Below are positions 56,305 to 64,000 of a stretch of 64,000 nucleotides of DNA, one piece after another; positions within the stretch are counted from its first letter, which is position 1; each line of letters begins with the position of its first letter. A program made the translations under genes and the position numbers. Below the pieces are notes generated by a model. That model had not been told where the DNA came from and made no database searches. It saw only the letters and a program-made list of their open reading frames with translations. This DNA is from an uncultured Flavobacteriaceae bacterium (GTDB lineage Bacteria > Bacteroidota > Bacteroidia > Flavobacteriales > Flavobacteriaceae): NCBI GenBank assembly GCA_949372605.1, contig CASIAE010000009.1, positions 38,844 to 102,843 on the forward strand, written 5' to 3'.

Positions 56305-58048
56305 TATAATTAGTGATTTTTTTTATTTCTACCCAAAAAGGAAAAATTTTCTTATTTTTAATTGAATAAAAAGGCGTAAAATCATATGCTCCGGCGGGTA
56401 AGTAAACATTGTCGAATGAGATTGTTTCTAAACTATCTCCTTTAATCTTCTTTTGATTAATGACTCCTTTGGTTTCTAAAAACATTCTCCCACCAGATGG
56501 AACGGGTCTTATGAATTTAAAATTTATTTTATAATAACCTTTATTTCCATTAACAGACCAATAAGAGAAAAGCTCTTCTTGATTCCATACGCCACGTTCT
56601 CCTCCGGCATCATTTCTATTTAGGAATATTGGATTTTCGTGTTTACTTCCAACAGTTATTCTTGGAGGGGACACGAAGTTTTTTGAATTAATTAATTCAG
56701 AATAAGTCTCATCCATTTCTAATTTAAGATTAGCAGCTATTTCAATATTTTGATCAATTATATTAGCCCGTTCATTGGGGTCTTTCGCGATATCGTACAA
56801 TTCAAAATCACTAAGTAAGCCGTCAAAATCTGTCTTTCCCACCAATTTGTAGCCCCCCCTCTGTAGGGCCATGTTGTTGTACAATTCGGGGTATTTTCTT
56901 GTCCAATAGGAATAAAAACTACGTTCTTCAACCCATCTCTTCTCTATCAAAGGTAGTAGGTTTTTCCCATCGATTTTCCTGTCTTTTGGAAGCGGTGCGT
57001 TACACAACTCAGCCAGGGTTGGAAGGAGGTCGATATGGGCTGCCATACCTTCTATATCTTTCGGTTTCTTAAATTTTGCTGGATATTGCAGGTAAAAAGG
57101 AACGCGAATACCTCCTTTGTATACACTAGATTTCCTCCCTTTCATGCCTCCCACATATCGTATTTGTTGGGGTCCATTGTCCGTCATAAAAATAATAATC
57201 GTATTTTCTTTAATCTCTAATTCCTCTATTTTCTTAAAGAGTTTGGCCAAATTATCATCAATATTGGTCACCATGGCATAAACCTTTCGGGCAGCTTCTT
57301 TGTCTTTCTCAGACATCTCAATACCATACAGGTCGTCAGAATTAAAGCCGCTTAAGGGGTCAAGTTCTTTGTACAATTGATAATATTCGTCAGGAACCTG
57401 AAGAGGCGTGTGGGGGGCATTAAACGACAAGTAACAAAAGAAAGGTTTTTCACGATTTTTTTGAATAAAATCAATAGCGTTGTCTGTGAAAATATCAGAG
57501 CAATAACCCTCGTAAGATTCTGGTTGATTGTTATGCCATAAAGTGGGATCAAAATAACTGGTCTCTTTTTTAAAGTAATTGGTAAAATCTCCAACTTGAC
57601 CCATTCCTCCAGCCAGGTGAATCAATGATTCATCAAAACCCTGATCACCGGGTCGGGAAGGATAGTTGTCTCCGAGATGCCATTTTCCAAAAATTCCTGT
57701 AGCATAGTCAGCTTGCTTAAGCATTTCAGCAATTGTAACCTCTGAATCCGACATGATAGCGCCACCATTATAGGTATCTCTGATTCCAGTTCTTAAAGAA
57801 TATCTTCCAGTCATCAAACTCGACCTTGTTGGGGCACAAACCGGAGAAACATGAAAATTATTGAACCGAAGACTTCGCTCAGCAAAAGCATCAATCGTGG
57901 GGGTGATGATGTTGGGATTCCCTGTGATTCCTAGATCTCCATAACCCTGGTCATCTGTCATAATAAGAATGACATTAGGCTGAATTGGTTTTTCGCAACC
58001 GACAAATGCAGCTAAAAGTATGAGTGCAATCCAATATTTATTTTTCAT
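56297..58048 (-). CDS. Family S1 sulfatase, arylsulfatase type
   Basis: The 583-residue secreted sulfatase carries the formylglycine site Cys71 in CAPTR (71-75), metal Asp32-Asp33 in MTDDQGYGDLG, GKWHLGD near 122 and MTDNGPQ near 289. The N-terminus is a signal peptide with Cys18, possibly a lipoprotein. A beta-rich C-terminal part (about 470-583) extends beyond the usual core. It lies 2 bases after the PL8 lyase on the same strand, which argues for a sulfated glycan substrate. Its 3' end overlaps the asparaginase by 8 bases, convergently. Confidence 0.93.
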   Translation of the reverse strand: MKNKYWIALILLAAFVGCEKPIQPNVILIMTDDQGYGDLGITGNPNIITPTIDAFAERSLRFNNFHVSPVCAPTRSSLMTGRYSLRTGIRDTYNGGAIMSDSEVTIAEMLKQADYATGIFGKWHLGDNYPSRPGDQGFDESLIHLAGGMGQVGDFTNYFKKETSYFDPTLWHNNQPESYEGYCSDIFTDNAIDFIQKNREKPFFCYLSFNAPHTPLQVPDEYYQLYKELDPLSGFNSDDLYGIEMSEKDKEAARKVYAMVTNIDDNLAKLFKKIEELEIKENTIIIFMTDNGPQQIRYVGGMKGRKSSVYKGGIRVPFYLQYPAKFKKPKDIEGMAAHIDLLPTLAELCNAPLPKDRKIDGKNLLPLIEKRWVEERSFYSYWTRKYPELYNNMALQRGGYKLVGKTDFDGLLSDFELYDIAKDPNERANIIDQNIEIAANLKLEMDETYSELINSKNFVSPPRITVGSKHENPIFLNRNDAGGERGVWNQEELFSYWSVNGNKGYYKINFKFIRPVPSGGRMFLETKGVINQKKIKGDSLETISFDNVYLPAGAYDFTPFYSIKNKKIFPFWVEIKKITNYTK

Positions 58049-58050
58049 TT

Positions 58051-60285
58051 TTACAGTTTAATTTTAACAGTGCTTCCCTGAAAGCTTCCCTCTGGTAGGG
58101 CAACTAAAAACGTACTTAGACTATTTTCTTCATTCCATAGGGTTTTGAAACCTTTCCCTTCAGTATTAATTTTATGATTAATGGAAAAACTTATTTGGGT
58201 CAATTCACGGTTGGGGTCAGAAACAGAAACCTCTTTAATCGTATTTTTATTCATTTTTAGCATGACAATTCCGGGTGCATGACATTTAAATTTTAATGCT
58301 TTGGAAATTTTAATTTCACCCGCTTTGTAAAAAACCATTTGAATGATTCCTAGATTAGTATTTTTTACTGCTTGCAAATAAGGGGTGTTGGACAGGATCT
58401 GAATGTTATTAAAAGTTTTTTGTTTATCAATTTTATTTAGGGCTCCGGGTTTGACGATATATTCATAAGAAGCATCACTTGGAGATTCTCCGTGATTTAT
58501 CCAGGTCTTAAACACAGCTAATTCAACCGTATCCTTTGAAGAAGATATTTGCTTACTGATTCTCCACCATGACCCTTTGGCAATGTCATTTTTTATAAAT
58601 ATCGTATGATGCTTTGGGAATAGGTAAGTAATATTATCATGATGAATCCAGTCGATATCACTAAGCGTTTGCTCTCCTGATTTTAGGGTTTTTATTTTAC
58701 CTTCAGCAGAAACAACAACTTCACCTCGAAGTAAAGACTGATTCAGAGTGGTATTAACTTCATTTTTCATTTTAGTAGAAATTCCAGCGCCGAGACAAAC
58801 ATATTCTTCCTCGAAGAAAAACCAAGATTTTCTTGCAACCAAAGGATCGTGAGGACTTTTAAAATCAAATCCAACGACTCCATATTTTCCATCGGTCACT
58901 GCTCCCACAAAATCCATAGTTCCTATTTTTTTAATAGTATTGTGGTTTGGGAGTTTTTCTTTCTGAACGATTGTCGCTCCTGGAATTTTCATGTAGTCAT
59001 ATACAGGAGAAATATCATAATATTCGTCTCCTTTTGTGATAATATGATTGGCACCGTCCCCCCGATGATGATTTAATATCCCTTCACTGTTATAAGGACT
59101 TTCCATATTCATGTTTCGAGAGGAATACATTCTGACAGAACTAAAGAAATTGGGTCTTTGAAACGAAAAATGTTCTGAATTCCAATAAAAAGTAGCATGA
59201 GAAACTGTGGGCTTTTGAATCGTATTATTTCTCAAGTCCATTATCTCCTTCAATTCTTTAGCCCGATAGTTTGAAATCTGAAGAAGTCTTTCGACAGCAT
59301 CCGTAGTATAAGGTTTTACACTTCCTTTTCTTGAAACACTTCTGTTCTTAGCTGCAAAGTCAGGAAATTTACCATAGACTGCAGTCTTGCAAACCCCGTC
59401 TAAATAATAATCAGTAAGAAGGTTTATTTTCTCTTTTGAGAAGGTGTATTTTGTGTTACGGGAGTAATAACCCCATTCTATAAAAGCGAGGGAGTAATTT
59501 AGCCCATAAGACAAAGTATTGTTAACGCCATCTGTTCTGTGGTGGAAACTGTTGTCGTATTGCAACCCCCTTCCCTTGGCTTGACTAAATTCATTGAATC
59601 CACCAATATTATTTTTTGAATGGGTATAACCATATTCTCTTCCTGTCCATTCAACAAACTTAATTTCATTTTCTATGATGTCGATGATCTTGTCAAATTC
59701 TAAATTATTATTCAAGAATAATTGATTTTTCGCGGCAATCGAACTGATCTTAATCCTGTCTCCGCCGGGTCTTGCTCCTCCTTTATTTATGTTTGCCCTC
59801 GAAATAATTTCTTGAGATTTTTCGACTAGTTTTTCGGAAAATTCATTCCCCATAAGCAACATTAAATGAACTAAATCAGTAGGTGTTCCTATTTGGTTGT
59901 TCCACCAATTGTCTCCTATAAAGTCATTTGTACACCAAAAGCCTAATGCTTTGTCAAGGATTTCTTTAAGCCTCTTTTTATTGTGATATTTTGACTTCGG
60001 ATTTTTAAAAGCAATGGCCAATTCAACCATATTACTGGTGTGAATTCTGTTGTCGAAACCTTCGCGAGAAACATCCTCATATTTTATATTGGGCCATTTC
60101 TCACCATCAAATTCCTTGATTACCTTTTCTAAATTATTCAAATTGATTTCCTTATTGATAAGGTTGAGGTAGATTCTGTTTTTGATTAATGTTAAATCAT
60201 TCCCTTGAGAAAACACTGAGGTTAAGGAAATAAAAAACAGTAAAAACCAAAAGGATTTCTTGGATATTAATAATTTGTAATACAT
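58051..60285 (-). CDS. Polysaccharide lyase family 8 (chondroitin/hyaluronan/xanthan-lyase-like)
   Basis: After a signal peptide (about 1-26) an alpha/alpha toroid (about 40-370) and a beta-sandwich part (about 380-744) follow, as in PL8. Landmarks are NWWNNQIGTPTDL near 125, GARPGGDRIKI near 170, and QYDNSFHHRTDGVNNTLSYGLNYS near 237, holding the His and Tyr expected in the lyase active site. The known family cleaves uronic-acid polymers by beta-elimination; the real substrate here is unknown. It is the first gene of a lyase-sulfatase pair with a -7 element upstream. Confidence 0.88.
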   Translation of the reverse strand: MYYKLLISKKSFWFLLFFISLTSVFSQGNDLTLIKNRIYLNLINKEINLNNLEKVIKEFDGEKWPNIKYEDVSREGFDNRIHTSNMVELAIAFKNPKSKYHNKKRLKEILDKALGFWCTNDFIGDNWWNNQIGTPTDLVHLMLLMGNEFSEKLVEKSQEIISRANINKGGARPGGDRIKISSIAAKNQLFLNNNLEFDKIIDIIENEIKFVEWTGREYGYTHSKNNIGGFNEFSQAKGRGLQYDNSFHHRTDGVNNTLSYGLNYSLAFIEWGYYSRNTKYTFSKEKINLLTDYYLDGVCKTAVYGKFPDFAAKNRSVSRKGSVKPYTTDAVERLLQISNYRAKELKEIMDLRNNTIQKPTVSHATFYWNSEHFSFQRPNFFSSVRMYSSRNMNMESPYNSEGILNHHRGDGANHIITKGDEYYDISPVYDYMKIPGATIVQKEKLPNHNTIKKIGTMDFVGAVTDGKYGVVGFDFKSPHDPLVARKSWFFFEEEYVCLGAGISTKMKNEVNTTLNQSLLRGEVVVSAEGKIKTLKSGEQTLSDIDWIHHDNITYLFPKHHTIFIKNDIAKGSWWRISKQISSSKDTVELAVFKTWINHGESPSDASYEYIVKPGALNKIDKQKTFNNIQILSNTPYLQAVKNTNLGIIQMVFYKAGEIKISKALKFKCHAPGIVMLKMNKNTIKEVSVSDPNRELTQISFSINHKINTEGKGFKTLWNEENSLSTFLVALPEGSFQGSTVKIKL

Positions 60286-60337
60286 CGATTTTAGATTAAG
60301 GACTATCTAAATATATAAAAAATCAAATGATTATTTT

Positions 60338-60345
60338 CAAATCTA
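60338..60345 (-). promoter_or_regulatory. -7 element for the lyase-sulfatase pair
   Basis: On the minus strand 60345-60338 reads TAGATTTG, a perfect TAnnTTTG, about 50 bases before the lyase ATG. No TTG is found at 17-23 bases upstream. Confidence 0.45.
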
Positions 60346-60390
60346 TATTTTGAGAGCTGATTTTTGAAATTAATGATTAACTTATAATAA

Positions 60391-60804
60391 TCAGTGAGGT
60401 AGTTTGTCTTTATAGTATCCATAGGTATAGGTGCCTAATATCGCGCAGGCAATGGAAACTAAAATTATTGAAAATCCATTCCCTACCAAAGTAAACATCG
60501 GACCTGGGCATGAACCCGTTAGCGCCCATCCAAACCCAAAAATAATCCCGCCAAGTAGATAACGTTTCACTCCCTTCTCTTTAGGTTGGAATTGTATTGT
60601 TTTTCCTCCTATTGACCTTAGTTGTTTGTATTTGATGAGCTGGATCATTATCATTCCAAGAACAACAGTTGATCCTATAATGCCATACATGTGGAAAGAT
60701 TGAAAACGAAACATTTCCTGAATTCTGTACCAAGAAATGGCTTCAGACTTTGTCATTATAATGCCAAAGAGTATTCCGATTAATAAAAATTTAATGTATT
60801 TCAT
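60391..60804 (-). CDS. YeeE/YedE half-transporter, small subunit
   Basis: The 137-residue membrane protein has about four helices and a conserved cysteine motif GSCPGP (Cys99). It resembles the C-terminal half of YeeE/YedE (TsuA-type) sulfur-compound transporters. It lies 3 bases after the larger half and is last in the sulfur operon. The pair probably acts together, moving thiosulfate or another sulfur species in or out. Confidence 0.88.
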   Translation of the reverse strand: MKYIKFLLIGILFGIIMTKSEAISWYRIQEMFRFQSFHMYGIIGSTVVLGMIMIQLIKYKQLRSIGGKTIQFQPKEKGVKRYLLGGIIFGFGWALTGSCPGPMFTLVGNGFSIILVSIACAILGTYTYGYYKDKLPH

Positions 60805-60807
60805 CTG

Positions 60808-61371
60808 TTATAAGTTAAAAAAGATTGGAAATATAAAATGTGTCATGACTAAGCCACCAATAAAAAACCCAACTACAGAAATTAAAGAAGGTAATTGAAG
60901 ATTTGACAAGCCACTTATTGCATGTCCTGAGGTGCAACCTCCTGCCCATCGGGTGCCAAAACCCACCATAAATCCTCCCACCACAATGATTGTAAAACCT
61001 TTGAGGGTTAGAAGGTTTTCCCAGTTAAATAGTGCTTCGGGCATTAACCCACCCTGAAAGGGAATATTGATATCTGCCAGGTCTGCGATCGTATCTTGAC
61101 TTAGCTGCAATGGTTCAGAATTACTGAGAAAATTTGTTGCGATGTACCCTCCAATCAAGGCGCCTAAGATGAAAACTAAATTCCAGATCTGTTCTTTCCA
61201 ATCGAAATCGAAAAAAGGCACCTTTTTACCCGCTCCACCGATGGCGCATAAACTTCGTAAGTTGCTACTGACGCCAAAGTAGCCTCCAGACCAAAGCAGC
61301 AGAAACATTATTAATGTGATTAAGGGACCAGAAAAGTACCATGGCCAAGGTTGTAAAATATATTCTATCAT
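60808..61371 (-). CDS. YeeE/YedE half-transporter, large subunit
   Basis: The 187-residue protein has about five helices. Cys146 lies in the GGCTSGHAISG motif, the hallmark of YeeE/YedE sulfur transporters, and another Cys (42) lies in a loop. In TsuA-type transporters cysteines in the channel relay thiosulfate; that role is inferred here. It is 74 bases after the CstB-like gene and 3 before the small half. Confidence 0.9.
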   Translation of the reverse strand: MIEYILQPWPWYFSGPLITLIMFLLLWSGGYFGVSSNLRSLCAIGGAGKKVPFFDFDWKEQIWNLVFILGALIGGYIATNFLSNSEPLQLSQDTIADLADINIPFQGGLMPEALFNWENLLTLKGFTIIVVGGFMVGFGTRWAGGCTSGHAISGLSNLQLPSLISVVGFFIGGLVMTHFIFPIFFNL

Positions 61372-61445
61372 TATTTTTTTAATTGTGTTATTTCCTAGTT
61401 GAAATTTTAATTATTCTTTGCTGTGCTTTTACAATCGTTTTTTTC

Positions 61446-62855
61446 TTACAAAGTAGAAGGACAAACATAATCCGATTTTGGAATTTTAGTTTGTTTTAAA
61501 GCCTGATACCCTCCTTGAATGTCGATCAGATTATGATAGCCTTTTGATTTTAGTATTGAAGCGGCAATCATCGATCGATACCCTCCAGCACAATGCAAGA
61601 AAAATTCTTCTTTTTTAGGAAGTTCTGAAAGATGAAGGTTTAAATCATTCAAAGGGATGTTATTAGATTCAAGAACGTGCTCAGATAAATATTCACTTTG
61701 CTTTCTTACATCAAAAATTTCACCTTTCGTTTTGTCGTGTATAGAAATGAACTCAGCAGTTGGAATTGAATTGACAGCATCAATTTCTTTTCCTTCTTCT
61801 TTCCAAGCTTCAATCCCTCCAGATAAGAAACCCAGGGTATTGTCAAAACCAACTCTCGAAAGTCGTGTGACAGCTTCTTCTGCTCTGCCTTCAGGGACAA
61901 CTAGTAAAATTGGTTTTTTTATATCCATAATTAATTCTCCAACCCAAGGAGCAAAGCTTCCGTCCAATCCAATAAAAATGCTTTTAGGGAGGTGTCCGAT
62001 CGCGAAATCATCTACTGACCTTACATCTAGAATTAAGGCTTGAGTTTCATTTGCAATATTTTCAAATTCTTTTACCGTGAGTGGTTTTGAGCCATTTTTC
62101 AATACAACATCTATGCTCTGATAACCTTCTTTATTTAGTTTTACATTCATTGGAAAATAGGAGGGAGGAGGTACGAGGCCGTCTGTCACTTCCTCAATAA
62201 ACTCCGCTCTGGTCATGTCAGCCCTTAAGGCATAATTCATTTTTTTTTGATTTCCTAAGGTATCCATTGTCTCTTTCATCATTTTTTTACCACAAGCTGA
62301 TCCGGCACCATGAGCAGGATAAACAATAACGTTATCCCGTAGTGGCATTATTTTATTCCTTAGACTCTCAAAAGCATATCCAGCCAAGTCTTGGATGGTA
62401 AGTTCTTCTCCTTTTTGTGCCAAATCTGGTCTGCCAACGTCCCCGAGAAATAAAGTGTCTCCCGTAAAAATCGCGTGTTCTTTTCCGTCTTCATCGAAGA
62501 GTAAATAAGAAGTGCTTTCCATGGTATGCCCTGGCGTATGCAAAACCTTAATTGTCAACTTCCCAATTTTAAATTCCTCTCCATCCTCAGCAATATGAGC
62601 TTCAAAATTTGGATTTGCATTGGGTCCATAAATAATTGGCGCTCCTGTTTGTTGCGCTAAAGTCAGATGGCCACTTACAAAATCAGCATGAAAATGTGTT
62701 TCGAAAACAAACTTAATTTCAACATTAGCTGCCGCTGCTTTTTTAGTATAAGGTGAGACCTCTCTTAATGGATCTATGATGGCTGCTTCTCCATCGCTTT
62801 CAATATAATATGCACCTTGCGCAAGACAACCCGTATAAATTTGTTCAACAATCAT
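61446..62855 (-). CDS. CstB-like persulfide dioxygenase-rhodanese
   Basis: The 469-residue protein joins a metallo-beta-lactamase-fold persulfide dioxygenase (about 1-205; ETHFHADFVSGH with His54, His56, Asp58; GHTMEST near 109; YPAHGAGSACG near 179) to two rhodanese domains. The first (about 265-352) has no Cys in its active loop and should be inactive. The second (about 372-460) has Cys422 in HCAGGYRS. This order of dioxygenase, pseudo-rhodanese and active rhodanese is that of Staphylococcus CstB, which turns persulfides to thiosulfate. It is 3 bases from the TauE gene in a sulfur-detox operon. Confidence 0.92.
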   Translation of the reverse strand: MIVEQIYTGCLAQGAYYIESDGEAAIIDPLREVSPYTKKAAAANVEIKFVFETHFHADFVSGHLTLAQQTGAPIIYGPNANPNFEAHIAEDGEEFKIGKLTIKVLHTPGHTMESTSYLLFDEDGKEHAIFTGDTLFLGDVGRPDLAQKGEELTIQDLAGYAFESLRNKIMPLRDNVIVYPAHGAGSACGKKMMKETMDTLGNQKKMNYALRADMTRAEFIEEVTDGLVPPPSYFPMNVKLNKEGYQSIDVVLKNGSKPLTVKEFENIANETQALILDVRSVDDFAIGHLPKSIFIGLDGSFAPWVGELIMDIKKPILLVVPEGRAEEAVTRLSRVGFDNTLGFLSGGIEAWKEEGKEIDAVNSIPTAEFISIHDKTKGEIFDVRKQSEYLSEHVLESNNIPLNDLNLHLSELPKKEEFFLHCAGGYRSMIAASILKSKGYHNLIDIQGGYQALKQTKIPKSDYVCPSTL

Positions 62856-62858
62856 ATT

Positions 62859-63656
62859 TTAAACTTTAATTATAAATTCCATTATAAATATAAATACTGC
62901 CATTAAAGAAATAAAGTATCCAAATCCTTTTTTTAATTTTTCACCATTAATGCGTTTGCCGAGAAACATCCCAATTAAAATCCCAATTATCGTTATACTG
63001 CTAAAGGATAAGATAAAGTACCAGTCAATCATCATGGTCAAAGCATCTCCTAGAAAAAATCCCGACAAAGATTTTATGGCAATAATAATTAAGGAGGTTC
63101 CAATTGCTTTTCTAATTTCTAGGTTTGCCAATATAACTAAGGCTGGGATGATCAGAAACCCACCCCCTGCTCCAACAAAACCAGTTACAACACCAACAAT
63201 CAAACCTTCTAGCGTGATTAATTGATAATTGTATTTTATTATTCCCGTACCCCCTTTTTTTTCATTTTCAACGATCATATAATAGGCTGCAAAGAGCATC
63301 AACAGGCCGAAGAGCCCAAACATTCCCATGCGGCGAGTGACTCCAAAATCTCCCATAACAAACAGTTCATCTGGAAGAATTGGGATAACAAAATGCCTTA
63401 TTAACCAAACTCCTATGATTGCTGGAACACCAAAGATTACAGCTGTTTTTAAATCAACATTGTTTTTTTTGTACTGCTTTATTCCGCCAATTAAGGCTGC
63501 TGTTCCAACGATAAATAGAGAATATGCGGTGGCAATCTTTTCATCATAAGAAAAAAGATATGCCAATACCGGTACAGCTAGGATAGAGCCGCCGCTGCCA
63601 ATTAAGCCTAAAGAAATCCCAATTATTAATGCCATTACATAACCCAAAATTTCCAT
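62859..63656 (-). CDS. TauE/SafE-family sulfite or sulfonate exporter
   Basis: The 265-residue membrane protein has about eight helices and the repeated family motif: GLIGSGGSILAVPVL near 19 and GFVGAGGGFLIIPAL near 159. TauE/SafE proteins export sulfite, sulfoacetate or related anions. Here it lies between an ArsR regulator (20 bases) and the CstB-like enzyme (3 bases), so it probably removes an oxidised sulfur product. Confidence 0.92.
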   Translation of the reverse strand: MEILGYVMALIIGISLGLIGSGGSILAVPVLAYLFSYDEKIATAYSLFIVGTAALIGGIKQYKKNNVDLKTAVIFGVPAIIGVWLIRHFVIPILPDELFVMGDFGVTRRMGMFGLFGLLMLFAAYYMIVENEKKGGTGIIKYNYQLITLEGLIVGVVTGFVGAGGGFLIIPALVILANLEIRKAIGTSLIIIAIKSLSGFFLGDALTMMIDWYFILSFSSITIIGILIGMFLGKRINGEKLKKGFGYFISLMAVFIFIMEFIIKV

Positions 63657-63676
63657 AATTTATTTGTAAAACAGTT

Positions 63677-63994
63677 TTAGGTTAAAGCAACATACACTTG
63701 TCTAATGCAGTCAAACAAAGAAAGAATCTGTCTATCGGCAATGGTATAAAAAACTTGTTTTCCTTGTTTTTGAGAACGCAAGATCCCGTTGTCTTTCATT
63801 TTGGCGAGATGGTGAGACATCATGCTGGTTTCACAAGATGCATTTATTCGTTCACAAATCGTAGAGACATCCAAAGGCTCCTGAGCTTCAAGAATTTCGA
63901 GAATTTCTAACTTTACTGGATGTGCGATCGTTTTAAATATTTTTGCTACCGAATTTAGCTTATCGTTAGTGAAATTTCGTTGTGATACTTTCAT
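63677..63994 (-). CDS. ArsR/SmtB-family regulator, possible persulfide sensor
   Basis: The 105-residue winged-helix protein has the ArsR fold: HPVKLEILEIL near 25, recognition helix SMMSHHLAKMKDNGIL near 57 and wing RSQKQGKQVFYTI near 73. It has three cysteines: 47 and 54 around the recognition helix, and 96 in the last helix. Persulfide sensors BigR and SqrR of this family use one Cys in each of these two regions, so a Cys47- or Cys54-to-Cys96 link is plausible. It heads the sulfur operon. Its promoter lies right of the window edge. Confidence 0.87.
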   Translation of the reverse strand: MKVSQRNFTNDKLNSVAKIFKTIAHPVKLEILEILEAQEPLDVSTICERINASCETSMMSHHLAKMKDNGILRSQKQGKQVFYTIADRQILSLFDCIRQVYVALT

Positions 63995-64000
63995 ACTGTA

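Noticed and set aside
61657..62043. Plus-strand 128-codon ORF across the CstB-like gene
   Set aside because: Opposite-strand shadow of conserved rhodanese sequence.

Overview
The window looks like a chromosomal segment of a marine member of the Flavobacteriaceae (Bacteroidetes). The DNA is AT-rich. It carries the gliding and type IX secretion core gldKLMN, TonB-dependent uptake, sulfatases and a polysaccharide lyase, and several sites resembling the Bacteroidetes -7 promoter element TAnnTTTG. No rRNA, tRNA, CRISPR array, phage or intact insertion sequence was seen.

Layout. Positions 1-5.1 kb: lpxB (cut by the window edge), a small membrane protein and surE on the minus strand, then a tail-specific protease and an ABC permease on the plus strand. 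5.1-12.1 kb: a minus-strand run purH-mreB-mreC-mreD-PBP2-rodA, joining purine synthesis to the cell-elongation machinery. 12.4-15.7 kb: a plus-strand metal module (HMA-MauE membrane protein, TonB receptor, periplasmic HMA protein), probably for copper. 15.7-22.3 kb: a long minus-strand run miaB (frameshifted), a sigma-54 activator, lptE, a TPR-like protein, secG, groES and groEL. 22.4-27.6 kb: an accessory patch with a serine-hydrolase/CRTAC1 fusion scar, about 700 bases without a gene, an SGNH hydrolase and a sulfatase. 27.9-39.4 kb: topA, an arginase-like protein, gldKLMN, an FAD oxidoreductase, an ABC-F ATPase and a 59-residue CPXCG protein. 39.4-43.2 kb: trxB, an L-lactate dehydrogenase and an NCS1-type permease.

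43.3-52.3 kb is an L-rhamnose island: GntR-family regulator, bifunctional aldolase/dehydrogenase (RhaEW type), isomerase, kinase, GH78 rhamnosidase and mutarotase. With the neighbouring lactate dehydrogenase it could take rhamnosides to DHAP and pyruvate. 52.4-60.3 kb continues with carbohydrate-active genes: sialate O-acetylesterase, SGNH hydrolase, CutC, a glycosylasparaginase with an in-frame stop, a sulfatase and a PL8 lyase. No SusC/SusD pair is present, so this is a satellite degradation locus rather than a complete polysaccharide utilization locus.

60.4-64 kb is a sulfide/persulfide operon: ArsR-family regulator, TauE exporter, a CstB-like persulfide dioxygenase-rhodanese, and two half-size YeeE/YedE proteins.

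Four genes appear broken: the tail-specific protease 5' end, miaB, the serine hydrolase/CRTAC1 scar and the asparaginase. Raw reads are needed to tell assembly error from real decay. The most interesting items are the complete rhamnose-to-pyruvate module with an unexpected permease, the cst-like sulfur operon with a different sensor family, the arginase pseudoenzyme beside gldK, and the half-site cluster over the miaB promoter.
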